A stretch of 9,880 nt of DNA from Clostridia bacterium (GTDB lineage: Bacteria > Bacillota > Clostridia > Oscillospirales > Oscillospiraceae). The notes below the pieces were generated by a model. The model was not told the DNA's origin and searched no databases. It worked only from the letters and a program-made list of their open reading frames with translations. Below are positions 1 to 6,749 of the stretch, one piece after another; positions within the stretch are counted from its first letter, which is position 1, and each line of letters opens with the position of its first letter. Where the stretch lies: the NCBI GenBank assembly GCA_003245395.1, contig QKDF01000288.1, forward strand, positions 1-9,880. Reading direction: 5' to 3'. A program made the position numbers and the translations under genes.

Positions 1-741
1 TTGCTGGTAGACAGCGGAGATGACCCTGAAGTGGAGCGCAAGGGCATTCAGAGCCTGCTGGAAAATCAAATAGATGGTCTGATTGTCAATACCACCGGAC
101 AAAATGATGACTTCCTGATAGAGCTGGGCGGACAGGGGATTCCTCTGGTGCTGGCGGATCGGAGTCTGGAAAAACCCGGAGTTCTGGACACAGTTGCGAC
201 GGAAAGCTATCATATTACATATGAATGCATTGCCGATCTGCGGGAAATGGGCTATGAGCAAGTGGCGTTTTTTACCCAGGGCAATGAACGCGTTTCACCC
301 CGCGTCCAGCGGTATCAAGGATACTGCGAAGCAGTGCGGGATTTCTTTCAGCAGAATGGCAGTGAACGGCTTTACAAGTTTTCAGTGGATGATCAGGAGG
401 ACTGCATTCGGCGTATCCAGGAATTCAGAACCCGCTATCCCGGGCAGCGATTGGCGCTGTTTGCGGTCAACGGTGTGACGCTGCTGTGTGTACTGAATGC
501 CATTCAGGCGATGGATCTGCAAATCGGTGTTCAGTTTGGCGTATGCGGGTTCGATAATTGGGGTTGGGCGGATTTGATACCTCCCGGAATTACCACGATT
601 TCTCAGGATTCCTGGCTGGTGGGAGTGCGTACGGCGAAGCTGCTCTTAGATCGGATTGCCGGCAAAGGACCCGAACATCCGGTGTTCGAATTATTGCCCA
701 ACAGGCTGGAGATTCGTGGTTCCACTGTCCGCGGAAGTTAA
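1..741 (+). CDS. LacI-family transcriptional regulator, C-terminal part (5' end cut by the window)
   Basis: This is the effector-binding part of a LacI/PurR-type regulator with a periplasmic-binding-protein fold. The frame is open from the first base and the N-terminal helix-turn-helix is absent. LacI proteins usually have about 330-345 residues and 246 are seen, so roughly 90-100 residues lie upstream, and the TTG at position 1 is probably not the real start. Visible family features are the segment DGLIVNTTG at about residues 25-33, LVLADRS at about 49-55, and near the C-terminus GVCGFDNWGWADLIPPGITT followed by SQDSW. This last block resembles LacI-type regulators of ketogluconate/uronate genes (KdgR-like), from memory rather than by alignment. 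Its position just upstream of, and in the same direction as, a KDG operon makes it the likely local regulator, with a sugar acid or KDG-type intermediate as inducer (inference). No strong terminator follows its stop, so readthrough into the operon is possible. Confidence 0.88.
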   Translation: MLVDSGDDPEVERKGIQSLLENQIDGLIVNTTGQNDDFLIELGGQGIPLVLADRSLEKPGVLDTVATESYHITYECIADLREMGYEQVAFFTQGNERVSPRVQRYQGYCEAVRDFFQQNGSERLYKFSVDDQEDCIRRIQEFRTRYPGQRLALFAVNGVTLLCVLNAIQAMDLQIGVQFGVCGFDNWGWADLIPPGITTISQDSWLVGVRTAKLLLDRIAGKGPEHPVFELLPNRLEIRGSTVRGS

Positions 742-752
742 GCTGCGTTGCT

Positions 753-765
753 GTGTTTAAAACAC
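753..765. promoter_or_regulatory. 13-bp palindrome, possible operator
   Basis: GTGTTT and AAACAC form a perfect 6-bp inverted repeat around a single central A, starting 12 bases after the regulator's stop codon. It lies in the control region of the TRAP operon. Its symmetry suits binding by a dimeric repressor. It lacks the central CG usual in LacI-family operators, so the identity of the binding protein is open. A chance AT-rich palindrome is possible. Confidence 0.3.
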
Positions 766-802
766 CCGATTTGTGGGTAAAAAAATTTTAGACGTTTAGT
801 TT

Positions 803-828
803 ATCGGTTTCGTAAATCGGTTTCATAA
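803..828 (+). promoter_or_regulatory. Tandem 13-bp direct repeat with LacI-type half-sites, possible operator
   Basis: Two adjacent copies of ATCGGTTTCRTAA occupy 803-815 and 816-828 and differ at one base (G against A). Each contains CGGTTTC, the kind of half-site found in LacI-family operators, whose full form is often GAAACCGGTTTC-like. The reverse complement of 812-826 also matches 8 of the 10 specified positions of the CcpA cre consensus WTGNAANCGNWNNCW, failing at the last two. The repeats sit between the LacI-family gene and dctP, so they are candidate sites for that regulator or for catabolite control (inference). Confidence 0.45.
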
Positions 829-846
829 AGTAAGTCCCCTTTAGTG

Positions 847-879
847 GTTGTACCTGACGAAAGCCAGACAACATATAAT
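847..879 (+). promoter_or_regulatory. Possible promoter (-10 TATAAT) for the TRAP/uronate operon
   Basis: A perfect TATAAT lies at 874-879. The best -35-like hexamer, TTGTAC at 848-853, is 20 bp away, which is too far for a good sigma-A promoter, and no extended -10 TG is present. Transcription from this box would begin around 886, right at the GGGAGG ribosome binding site (886-891) that serves the ATG at 900. The real promoter may lie further upstream near the direct repeats, with TATAAT merely part of an AT-rich leader. No other convincing promoter was found in the 158-bp spacer. Confidence 0.3.
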
Positions 880-899
880 TTTTTTGGGAGGAAAAAGAA

Positions 900-1982
900 A
901 TGACGACAAAGAAGTCTCTTCTTACAATGGCTCTGACCGGCGCACTGCTGTTCACCGCTGCCGGCTGCGGCAGTACCACGACGACACCTTCTACCTCCGG
1001 TTCCTCTGCCGGAAGCGCGGCTGCTTCCAGCTCGGCAGCTGCTTCCGGTTCTGCCGCGAGCAGCGCGAAGGTTGGAAAGACTGTCTTGAAATGCTCTTTC
1101 AACCAGTCCATTGACAACCCTGAAGCTCAGACCGTTGTGGAACTGAGCGACAAGCTCTATGATGCCACCGATGGACGCTATTCCATTGAAGTTTATCCCA
1201 ACGAGCAGCTGGGTGACCAGAAGTCCTCTTTGGAGCTGGTAGAGACCGGCGCCGTGGAAATGGCCATCGTCGCCAACTCTCTGGTGGAAAACGTGAACCC
1301 CGATTTCAGTGTTATCGGCTGCCCCTATATTTATGACAGTGTTGATCACCAGAAGGCCCTGTTCGAGTCTGGCTCTCTGGATGAGCTGTTTGCCACTACC
1401 GAGAGCTCCGGCTTCACCGTGTTGGCCGCTTACAGCCTTGGGCCCCGTTGCGTATACGCCAAGAAGCCTGTCACCAGCCCCGAGGACCTCAAGGGCATGA
1501 AGATCCGTGTCATGCAGTCCGATACCATGGTTCAGATGATGAACGCCATGGGCGGCGTGGGTACTCCCATGAGCCAGGGCGATGTGTATTCTGCAATTCA
1601 GGCCGGTACGCTGGACGGCGCTGAGAACAACATTATCACCTATACTGACCTGCTCCAGTACGAAGTTGCCCCTTATTTCTCTGAGACCAACCATCTGATG
1701 ATCCCCGATGAGCTGATTATCAACACCGCCTCCATCAAGGGTATGTCCGCGGATGATCAGAAGGCTCTGAAGGATCTGTCTACTCAGTCTGTGGAAACCA
1801 TGTTCACTCTGGCTGCTCAGCTGCGTGATCAGTATCGCAAGGTCTGTGAAGACAAGGGTGTTACCTTTACTGAGGTGGACATTACTCCCTTCCAGAAGAA
1901 TATGCAGCCTCTGATTGACAACGTTGTCAACCGCAGCGATATGACCAAAGCCATCTACCAGGATATCCTGAACCTCAGATAA
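900..1982 (+). CDS. dctP: TRAP transporter solute-binding lipoprotein (DctP family)
   Basis: This is the extracytoplasmic substrate-binding subunit of a tripartite ATP-independent transporter. It captures a carboxylate ligand outside the membrane and hands it to the DctQ/DctM permease. It has a basic N-terminus, a hydrophobic stretch at 7-21 and a lipobox ending TAAGC, so Cys23 is the predicted lipidated residue. A Ser/Ala/Thr linker at 24-58 tethers the folded domain to the membrane. Family marks are GDQKSSLELVETGAVEMAI (about 105-123), LKGMKIRV with Arg203 in the place of the conserved carboxylate-binding arginine, and DGAENN (239-244), which I recall from sugar-acid binders such as YiaO-type proteins. 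The 360 residues are normal for a lipoprotein form. The start is supported by GGGAGG at 886-891. It is separated from dctQ by 107 bp containing a terminator-like hairpin. The ligand is probably a uronate or ketodeoxy sugar acid, judged from context. Confidence 0.95.
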   Translation: MTTKKSLLTMALTGALLFTAAGCGSTTTTPSTSGSSAGSAAASSSAAASGSAASSAKVGKTVLKCSFNQSIDNPEAQTVVELSDKLYDATDGRYSIEVYPNEQLGDQKSSLELVETGAVEMAIVANSLVENVNPDFSVIGCPYIYDSVDHQKALFESGSLDELFATTESSGFTVLAAYSLGPRCVYAKKPVTSPEDLKGMKIRVMQSDTMVQMMNAMGGVGTPMSQGDVYSAIQAGTLDGAENNIITYTDLLQYEVAPYFSETNHLMIPDELIINTASIKGMSADDQKALKDLSTQSVETMFTLAAQLRDQYRKVCEDKGVTFTEVDITPFQKNMQPLIDNVVNRSDMTKAIYQDILNLR

Positions 1983-1999
1983 CAAGACGAGTGCTAAGG

Positions 2000-2032
2000 A
2001 AAGGGCCTGCAGGCAACTGCGGGCCTTTTTCT
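2000..2032 (+). terminator. Intrinsic terminator or attenuator between dctP and dctQ
   Basis: AAAGGGCCTGCA (2000-2011) pairs with TGCGGGCCTTT (2018-2028) around the loop GGCAAC, with one bulged G and one G-T wobble. A T run (TTTTTCT) overlaps and follows the right arm. It has the shape of a rho-independent terminator. Since dctQ, dctM and the enzyme genes have no obvious promoter of their own, partial readthrough is the likely mode, giving more binding protein than permease. Confidence 0.65.
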
Positions 2033-2089
2033 CCCGAAGACGCAACAAAAATGGCTGTTTTGCGATAGAGCTATAAGGAGGACAAAGCC

Positions 2090-2608
2090 ATGCAAGCCTT
2101 TACAACAATCAAGCGGGCCATTGACAAAGTGATGGAGTGGTGCTGCATTCTGATTCTGGCGGTCATGACCGTTCTGGTCACCTATCAGGTTGTGACTCGC
2201 TATTTCTTTGACAAACCCAGCGCCATTTCCGAGGCAATGGCACAGTATCTGTTTGTCTGGTTAATCATGTTCGGCGGCGCCTATGTATTTGGCCTGCGGG
2301 AGCACCTGAGCATCACCGTGCTCAAGGACAAGCTCTCTCCGTCCAATAATATGATCGCCGAGATCGTTATTAACATTGTCCTGTTCCTGTTTGCCCTGTC
2401 CGTAATGGTCATGGGCGGCTGGCAGGGGTCCATGAAACAGATGTACACCGTCGATGCGGCGCTCCAGATTCCTGTGGGCGTGATCTACATTGCCGTTCCG
2501 CTGTGCGGCGCAGTTATGCTGTTTTACGCCGTATACAACAGTTTCCTGGCCGTACACGAGTATCGGACATGCAAGACATCGTCCGGTAACGATACGACCA
2601 CCATGTAA
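2090..2608 (+). CDS. dctQ: TRAP transporter small membrane subunit (DctQ family)
   Basis: This is the small four-helix membrane subunit that partners DctM in the sodium-driven TRAP permease. Predicted membrane helices lie at about 17-37, 52-69, 88-109 and 128-150. The segment after helix 1 (VVTRYFFDKPSAISEAMAQY) and the stretch through GGAYVFGLREHLSI match the family's recurrent arginine/aromatic, proline, glutamate, tyrosine and His-Leu pattern. The length of 172 residues is typical. The start follows AAGGAGG at 2075-2081 with an 8-base gap. It comes after dctP across a terminator-like hairpin and precedes dctM by 15 bp, with the dctM Shine-Dalgarno overlapping the dctQ stop codon, which suggests coupled translation of the two permease subunits. 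The short polar C-terminal tail (about 155-172) is not conserved. Confidence 0.92.
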   Translation: MQAFTTIKRAIDKVMEWCCILILAVMTVLVTYQVVTRYFFDKPSAISEAMAQYLFVWLIMFGGAYVFGLREHLSITVLKDKLSPSNNMIAEIVINIVLFLFALSVMVMGGWQGSMKQMYTVDAALQIPVGVIYIAVPLCGAVMLFYAVYNSFLAVHEYRTCKTSSGNDTTTM

Positions 2609-2623
2609 GGAGGTAGTGAATTA

Positions 2624-3931
2624 ATGAGTACAGCAGCACTTGCCGCTCTGGTCATGGTGGTGGGCATCGTCGTTACCCTGTCGATTGGCTTCCCCATCGG
2701 TCTGAGCATCGGAACCAGCTCTGCGGCCGCGATTATGGTGATTCTCCCCTTCCAACAGGCGATGATCACTGCCGCCCAGCGCTTTTTCACCGGCGCAAAC
2801 TCGTTTTCCCTGCTGGCCATCCCGTTTTTCGTTCTGGCCGGCAACATTATGAATAACGGCGGCATCGCCAAACGGCTGATTGGATGTGCCCGATTAGTTG
2901 CACACCGACTGCCGGGCGACTTGGCACAGACCAACATCGTGGCCAACATGCTCTTCGGAGCCATCTCCGGCTCCGGTGTGGCAGCCGCCTCCGCCATGGG
3001 CAGCATCCTCGGCCCTATGGAAAAAGAAGAGGGATACTCCCGGGAATTCTCCGCCGCTGTTAATATTGCCTCCGGTCCGACCGGTATGATGATCCCGCCC
3101 AGCAACATCATGATCGTCTACTCCACCGTGGCTGGGTCTGTGTCCATTGCGGCTTTGTTTATGGCCGGTTACGTTCCCGGTATCCTCTGGGGCGTCGGCT
3201 GTATGGTTCTCACCGGCATCATGGCCTACAAGCGTGGTTATATCAGCCACGGAGGCTATTCGATTAAAGAGGCTCTTAAAATCTTGTGGGAAGGTCTGCC
3301 CAGCCTGCTGTTGATCGTAATCGTCATCGGCGGCATTCTCAAGGGTGTATTCACCGCTACCGAGGGCTCCGCCATCGCCGTGGTTTATTCTTTGGTACTG
3401 AGCTTCATCTATCGAAATCTGAAGATTAAAGATCTGCCCAAGATCCTGCTGGACTCCGTCAAGACCACCGCGGTGGTGGAATTCCTGGTCTGCGTATCTT
3501 CAATTATGTCTTGGGTGATGTCTTTTGCTAAAATTCCTCAGATGATCTCCAGCGCTATGCTTGGTTTCAGCAGCAACCCGATTGTCCTGCTGCTGATCAT
3601 GAACCTGGTGCTGCTGGTCGTCGGCACATTCATGGACCCGACGCCTGCTGTCTTGATCTTTACCCCGATTTTCCTGCCCATCGTGCAGAGCTGGGGCATG
3701 AACGCAGTTCACTTTGGTCTGATGATGGTTATGAACCTGTGCGTTGGCACGATCACTCCGCCTGTGGGCGCGATCCTCTTTGCCGGATGCAAGATCGGCA
3801 ACGTGAAAATCGAGCAGGTTATCCGCATGCTGCTGCCTTTCTTTGCAGTGGTTGTTGTTACGCTATTAATGGTAACATTTATTGCCCCCTTGTCCATGGC
3901 CATACCGACGGCTCTGGGGTTGGTAGGCTAA
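2624..3931 (+). CDS. dctM: TRAP transporter large permease subunit (DctM family)
   Basis: This is the large membrane subunit that forms the translocation pathway of the TRAP transporter, with about a dozen hydrophobic segments over 435 residues, the normal size. Diagnostic stretches are NSFSLLAIPFFVLAGNIM (59-76), the glycine/serine-rich AISGSGVAAASAMGSI (113-128) followed by a short acidic loop and EEGY, and MMIPPSNIMIVYS (155-167). A second, repeat-related half near the C-terminus has TFMDPTPAVLIFTPIFLP and GTITPPVGAILF, as expected from the internal duplication of the DctM/ion-transporter superfamily. The start has TAAGGAGG at 2606-2613, which includes the dctQ stop. The next gene begins 22 bp downstream, so the transporter and the catabolic genes are probably one transcript. 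Substrate specificity cannot be read from this subunit. Confidence 0.96.
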   Translation: MSTAALAALVMVVGIVVTLSIGFPIGLSIGTSSAAAIMVILPFQQAMITAAQRFFTGANSFSLLAIPFFVLAGNIMNNGGIAKRLIGCARLVAHRLPGDLAQTNIVANMLFGAISGSGVAAASAMGSILGPMEKEEGYSREFSAAVNIASGPTGMMIPPSNIMIVYSTVAGSVSIAALFMAGYVPGILWGVGCMVLTGIMAYKRGYISHGGYSIKEALKILWEGLPSLLLIVIVIGGILKGVFTATEGSAIAVVYSLVLSFIYRNLKIKDLPKILLDSVKTTAVVEFLVCVSSIMSWVMSFAKIPQMISSAMLGFSSNPIVLLLIMNLVLLVVGTFMDPTPAVLIFTPIFLPIVQSWGMNAVHFGLMMVMNLCVGTITPPVGAILFAGCKIGNVKIEQVIRMLLPFFAVVVVTLLMVTFIAPLSMAIPTALGLVG

Positions 3932-3953
3932 CGGTAAAGAAAGGAAGTTTATC

Positions 3954-4928
3954 ATGGAGCAGAATCCGAAAATTTTGATTTGTGACTGCGATCACAAGGA
4001 TGTGGAGATCGAACGGAGCGTCTTTGAAGCCGCAGGCTGCGATTTCAAGTGGCTGCACTGCCATACCGAGGACGAGGTGATCGCACAGTGCCAGGGAGCG
4101 GTGTGCTTTCTAAATCAGTACGCCCCCATGAATGAGAAGGTGTTCCGCGGAGTGCCCAGCCTGAAGATGATCGTTCGCTACGGCGTGGGTGTGGACAACG
4201 TGAACCTTGCGGATGCAACCAAGTACGGTATCCAGGTCTGCAACGTGCCCGATTACGGTATGAACGAGGTGGCTGACCAAGCTCTGGCACTGATGCTGGG
4301 GATTGTGCGCAAGTCCTATATGCTGAGCAACCGTGTCCGTGAGGGCGTTTGGAATTATGTTGAATCCATTCCCGTCCATCGTCTGTCCACGCTCACCGTG
4401 GGTGTGGTGGGCACCGGACGTATCGGTTCGCAGTTTGCAAAGCGTGTGAAGGCGCTTGGCTGTAAAGTAATTGGATTTGACACCGGATACCACAGCGACG
4501 GCCGCACATTCCCAGCAGACATCGAGTTCCGGGAGACACTGGATGAGGTGCTTGCAGAGTCCGATGTGATCTCTCTGCATTGCTCCCTCTCGGCCGAAAA
4601 CCAGGGGATGATGGATGCTGCCGCCTTCGCAAAGATGAAGGACGGATCGTATTTCGTCAACGTCTCCCGCGGGGGTCTGGTCAATGAGAAGGCCCTTAAT
4701 GACGCGCTGGATTCCGGCAAGCTGGCTGGCGCCGCCATCGATGTGGTGGCAAAGGAACCGCTGGGCGACAGCCCGCTGCTGCGGCATCCCAATATGATTG
4801 TCACCCCGCACGCAGCTTGGTATTCTGAAGAGGCGGCGGCGGAACTGAAGCACAAATGTGCGGAGGAGGCCGTGCGCTTCCTGAAGGGCAAACCGGTTCA
4901 CTATCCGGTCAACCATATTGAAGCGTAA
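3954..4928 (+). CDS. D-isomer-specific 2-hydroxyacid dehydrogenase (phosphoglycerate dehydrogenase/CtBP-like)
   Basis: This NAD(P)-dependent oxidoreductase would interconvert a D-2-hydroxy acid and a 2-keto acid. The nucleotide-binding domain carries VVGTGRIGSQ (GxGxxG at 153-158), with Asp176 at the end of the second strand, which favours NAD over NADP. The catalytic residues are present: Arg239 in VSRGG, Glu268 in AKEP and His286 in TPHAAW. HAAWYSEEA resembles the CtBP-like branch rather than classical SerA, and there is no C-terminal ACT domain, so serine biosynthesis is unlikely. AAGGAAG at 3941-3947 supports the start. It lies between the TRAP genes and the Kdu enzymes with short spacers, so it probably acts on the imported sugar acid or an intermediate, for example as a 2-keto-aldonate reductase of the GhrB kind. 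That role is inference, since the standard KduI/KduD route has no step for it. Confidence 0.9.
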   Translation: MEQNPKILICDCDHKDVEIERSVFEAAGCDFKWLHCHTEDEVIAQCQGAVCFLNQYAPMNEKVFRGVPSLKMIVRYGVGVDNVNLADATKYGIQVCNVPDYGMNEVADQALALMLGIVRKSYMLSNRVREGVWNYVESIPVHRLSTLTVGVVGTGRIGSQFAKRVKALGCKVIGFDTGYHSDGRTFPADIEFRETLDEVLAESDVISLHCSLSAENQGMMDAAAFAKMKDGSYFVNVSRGGLVNEKALNDALDSGKLAGAAIDVVAKEPLGDSPLLRHPNMIVTPHAAWYSEEAAAELKHKCAEEAVRFLKGKPVHYPVNHIEA

Positions 4929-4955
4929 ATCCGTTGGAAAAGGAGAGTTACAGCG

Positions 4956-5966
4956 ATGAAAGCGATTATTTATGAAGGTGCCGAACAAATTACTGTCCGG
5001 GAGATTCCAAAGCCTCAGCCCTCTGAGGGTTGGGCGCTGGTGAAGGTGTCTCACGCGGGAATCTGCGGAACCGATCTGAATATCTATGCCGGCACCCATC
5101 CGCGGGCGAAGGCACCTCTGGTGATGGGCCACGAGTTCTCCGGCGAGCTGGAGAGCGACAATGTTCCGGGTGTTCCCCGGGGCAGCCGGGTGACGGTTTA
5201 TCCGCTGCTCTCCTGCGGACACTGCGAGCCCTGCCGTTCGGGAAACGCTCATGTGTGCAACGACTTGAAACTCTTGGGCATTGACTGCGACGGCGGTTTC
5301 GCAGAATATGTTCAGGTGCCGGTGGAGAGTGTCATTCCTCTTGCGGACAATGTTTCAAACAAGATGGGGGCTTTGGTGGAGCCGGTAGCCGTGTGCGTTC
5401 ACGCCCTGCGGGAGCGGGGTTTCCAGCCTGGCGACAATGCGCTGGTGTTCGGCTGCGGCGCCATCGGCCTGAGCACGGCGCTGGCCCTGCGGGTGTTTGG
5501 CGCATCTTTTGTACTCATCATGGAAAACGACGAGTACCGTGCCAATTTGGCCCGCAGCATGGGCTTTGAAGTGATCTCCTCCACGGGGCTGGACATGGAC
5601 GCTTACTGCAAGAGCCGCACCGGCGGCAACGGCTTTGACTGGGTCATGGACTGCGCGGGCGTGCAGTCCGTGGCAGATGCGTTGCTGGATGCCGTGAAGG
5701 TTCATGGCCACATTGTGGTGATTGCCTCTTATAAAAAGCCCGCCAGCATGCCGTTTATCAAGGGCATGTTCAAAGAGATCACCATTGAGTTCGTCCGGGT
5801 TTATCGGCTTAAGGACTTTGCCATTGCGGCGAAGATCGTGGCCAACGATCCGAATTTTGAGAAAATCATCACCCATGTGCTGCCCGTATCCGAGGCGCAG
5901 AAAGGCTTCGACCTGATGACAACCAGAGGCTCCGGAGCTATCAAGGTGATGTACAGTTTTGACTGA
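4956..5966 (+). CDS. Zinc-dependent medium-chain alcohol dehydrogenase (sugar-alcohol/aldonate type)
   Basis: This is an MDR-superfamily oxidoreductase that oxidises a secondary alcohol to a ketone with NAD(P). Catalytic zinc ligands are visible as Cys37 (GICGTD), His59-Glu60 (GHE) and Glu142 (VEP). The structural zinc site is complete with Cys87, Cys90, Cys93 and Cys101 in SCGHCEPC...VC. The cofactor motif FGCGAIG covers 165-171, and the acidic residue Glu190 ends the second strand, favouring NAD. The pattern CNDLKLLGIDCDGGFAEY resembles sorbitol, L-idonate 5- and L-galactonate/L-gulonate 5-dehydrogenases (RspB/LgoD-like) more than ethanol dehydrogenases. At 336 residues it is full length. 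AGGAG at 4941-4945 supports the start, and the SDR gene follows 11 bp after the stop. In this operon it probably oxidises an aldonate or a related sugar acid to a keto acid. The exact substrate is unknown. Confidence 0.92.
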   Translation: MKAIIYEGAEQITVREIPKPQPSEGWALVKVSHAGICGTDLNIYAGTHPRAKAPLVMGHEFSGELESDNVPGVPRGSRVTVYPLLSCGHCEPCRSGNAHVCNDLKLLGIDCDGGFAEYVQVPVESVIPLADNVSNKMGALVEPVAVCVHALRERGFQPGDNALVFGCGAIGLSTALALRVFGASFVLIMENDEYRANLARSMGFEVISSTGLDMDAYCKSRTGGNGFDWVMDCAGVQSVADALLDAVKVHGHIVVIASYKKPASMPFIKGMFKEITIEFVRVYRLKDFAIAAKIVANDPNFEKIITHVLPVSEAQKGFDLMTTRGSGAIKVMYSFD

Positions 5967-5977
5967 GGGGATATAAA

Positions 5978-6739
5978 ATGACAAATTTCTTTGATCTGAC
6001 CGGAAAGCGCGCCCTTGTTACCGGAGGCACCCGCGGCCTTGGCCGCGGTATGGCCGAGGGATTGGCACAGGCCGGTGCGAAGGTCGTAATTCTCGGTTCC
6101 AGCGGCGCCGTATATAAGACGGCGGAGGAGCTGCGTGCCGGAGGACTGGATGTGTCTGCCGTACAGGGCGATCTATCCTGCCGGGACGGAATTCCGGCGC
6201 TGTTTGATCAGGTGCTGGAGCTGCTGGGCGGCGGTATCGATATTCTGCTCAACGACGCGGGTGTGCAGCGCCGCAACCACTGCGAGGATTTTACACTGGA
6301 GGACTGGGATCTTGTTCTGGGTGTGAATCTGGATGCGGTGTTTGTCCTGTGCCAGCTGGCCGGGCGGAAAATGCTTGCTCAGGGGAGCGGAAAGATTATT
6401 AACATGGCGTCCATGCTCAGCTTCTTCGGCGGCTTCACTGTGCCGGCCTATGCGGCCAGCAAGGGTGCCGTGGCTCAGCTGACCAAGGCGCTGTCTAATG
6501 AGTGGTCTGGAAAAAACATCCAGGTCAACGCCATTGCTCCCGGCTATATGTCTACCGAGATGAACACGGCGCTGATCAACGACAACGGCCGCAATACCGA
6601 GATCCTGGCCCGGATTCCCGCGGGCCGCTGGGGCACGCCCGATGACATGAAGGGCTTGGCAGTCTTTTTGGCCAGCCCGGCTTCCAACTATATCACCGGA
6701 GCCGTTATCCCTGTGGACGGCGGCTATCTGGCCAAATAA
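5978..6739 (+). CDS. kduD: Short-chain dehydrogenase, KduD-like (2-deoxy-D-gluconate 3-dehydrogenase / DKII reductase)
   Basis: KduD reduces 2,5-diketo-3-deoxygluconate (DKII) to KDG with NAD(P)H. The protein has the SDR cofactor loop TGGTRGLG (15-22), Asn117, Ser145 in MASMLSF, and the Tyr158/Lys162 pair in PAYAASK. Blocks matching E. coli KduD from memory are IINMASMLSFFGG, NVNAIAPGYM-like QVNAIAPGYMST, EILARIPAGRWG and IPVDGGYLAK at the end. The length of 253 residues equals that of E. coli KduD. One deviation is the structural motif NNAG, which reads NDAG (92-95). The start follows GAGGGG at 5965-5970, overlapping the stop of the preceding gene. The presence of kduI two genes downstream strongly supports KduD function over other SDR roles such as gluconate 5-dehydrogenase, which remains the main alternative. 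Confidence 0.88.
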   Translation: MTNFFDLTGKRALVTGGTRGLGRGMAEGLAQAGAKVVILGSSGAVYKTAEELRAGGLDVSAVQGDLSCRDGIPALFDQVLELLGGGIDILLNDAGVQRRNHCEDFTLEDWDLVLGVNLDAVFVLCQLAGRKMLAQGSGKIINMASMLSFFGGFTVPAYAASKGAVAQLTKALSNEWSGKNIQVNAIAPGYMSTEMNTALINDNGRNTEILARIPAGRWGTPDDMKGLAVFLASPASNYITGAVIPVDGGYLAK

Positions 6740-6749
6740 GGAGAGCAGT

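Noticed and set aside
1..3. TTG at the first base as the start codon of the regulator
   Set aside because: The frame is open from the window edge, and the protein would lack its DNA-binding domain. The gene simply continues upstream.
764..790. Possible terminator after the LacI-family gene (ACCC/GGGT hairpin followed by an A-rich stretch)
   Set aside because: The stem has only four base pairs and is followed mainly by A's, not T's, in the direction of transcription.
801..2048. 415-codon open frame on the minus strand across the whole of dctP
   Set aside because: It mirrors a well-recognised gene, its translation shows no family resemblance, and it has no supporting promoter or ribosome binding site. 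It is best explained by codon bias.
2041..2064. CGCAA/TTGCG hairpin before dctQ
   Set aside because: The stem is five base pairs plus a bulged extension, with no T run and no known motif. It is too weak to call.
4110..5252. 380-codon open frame on the minus strand
   Set aside because: It runs antisense across two clear dehydrogenase genes and the junction between them, with no recognisable domain.
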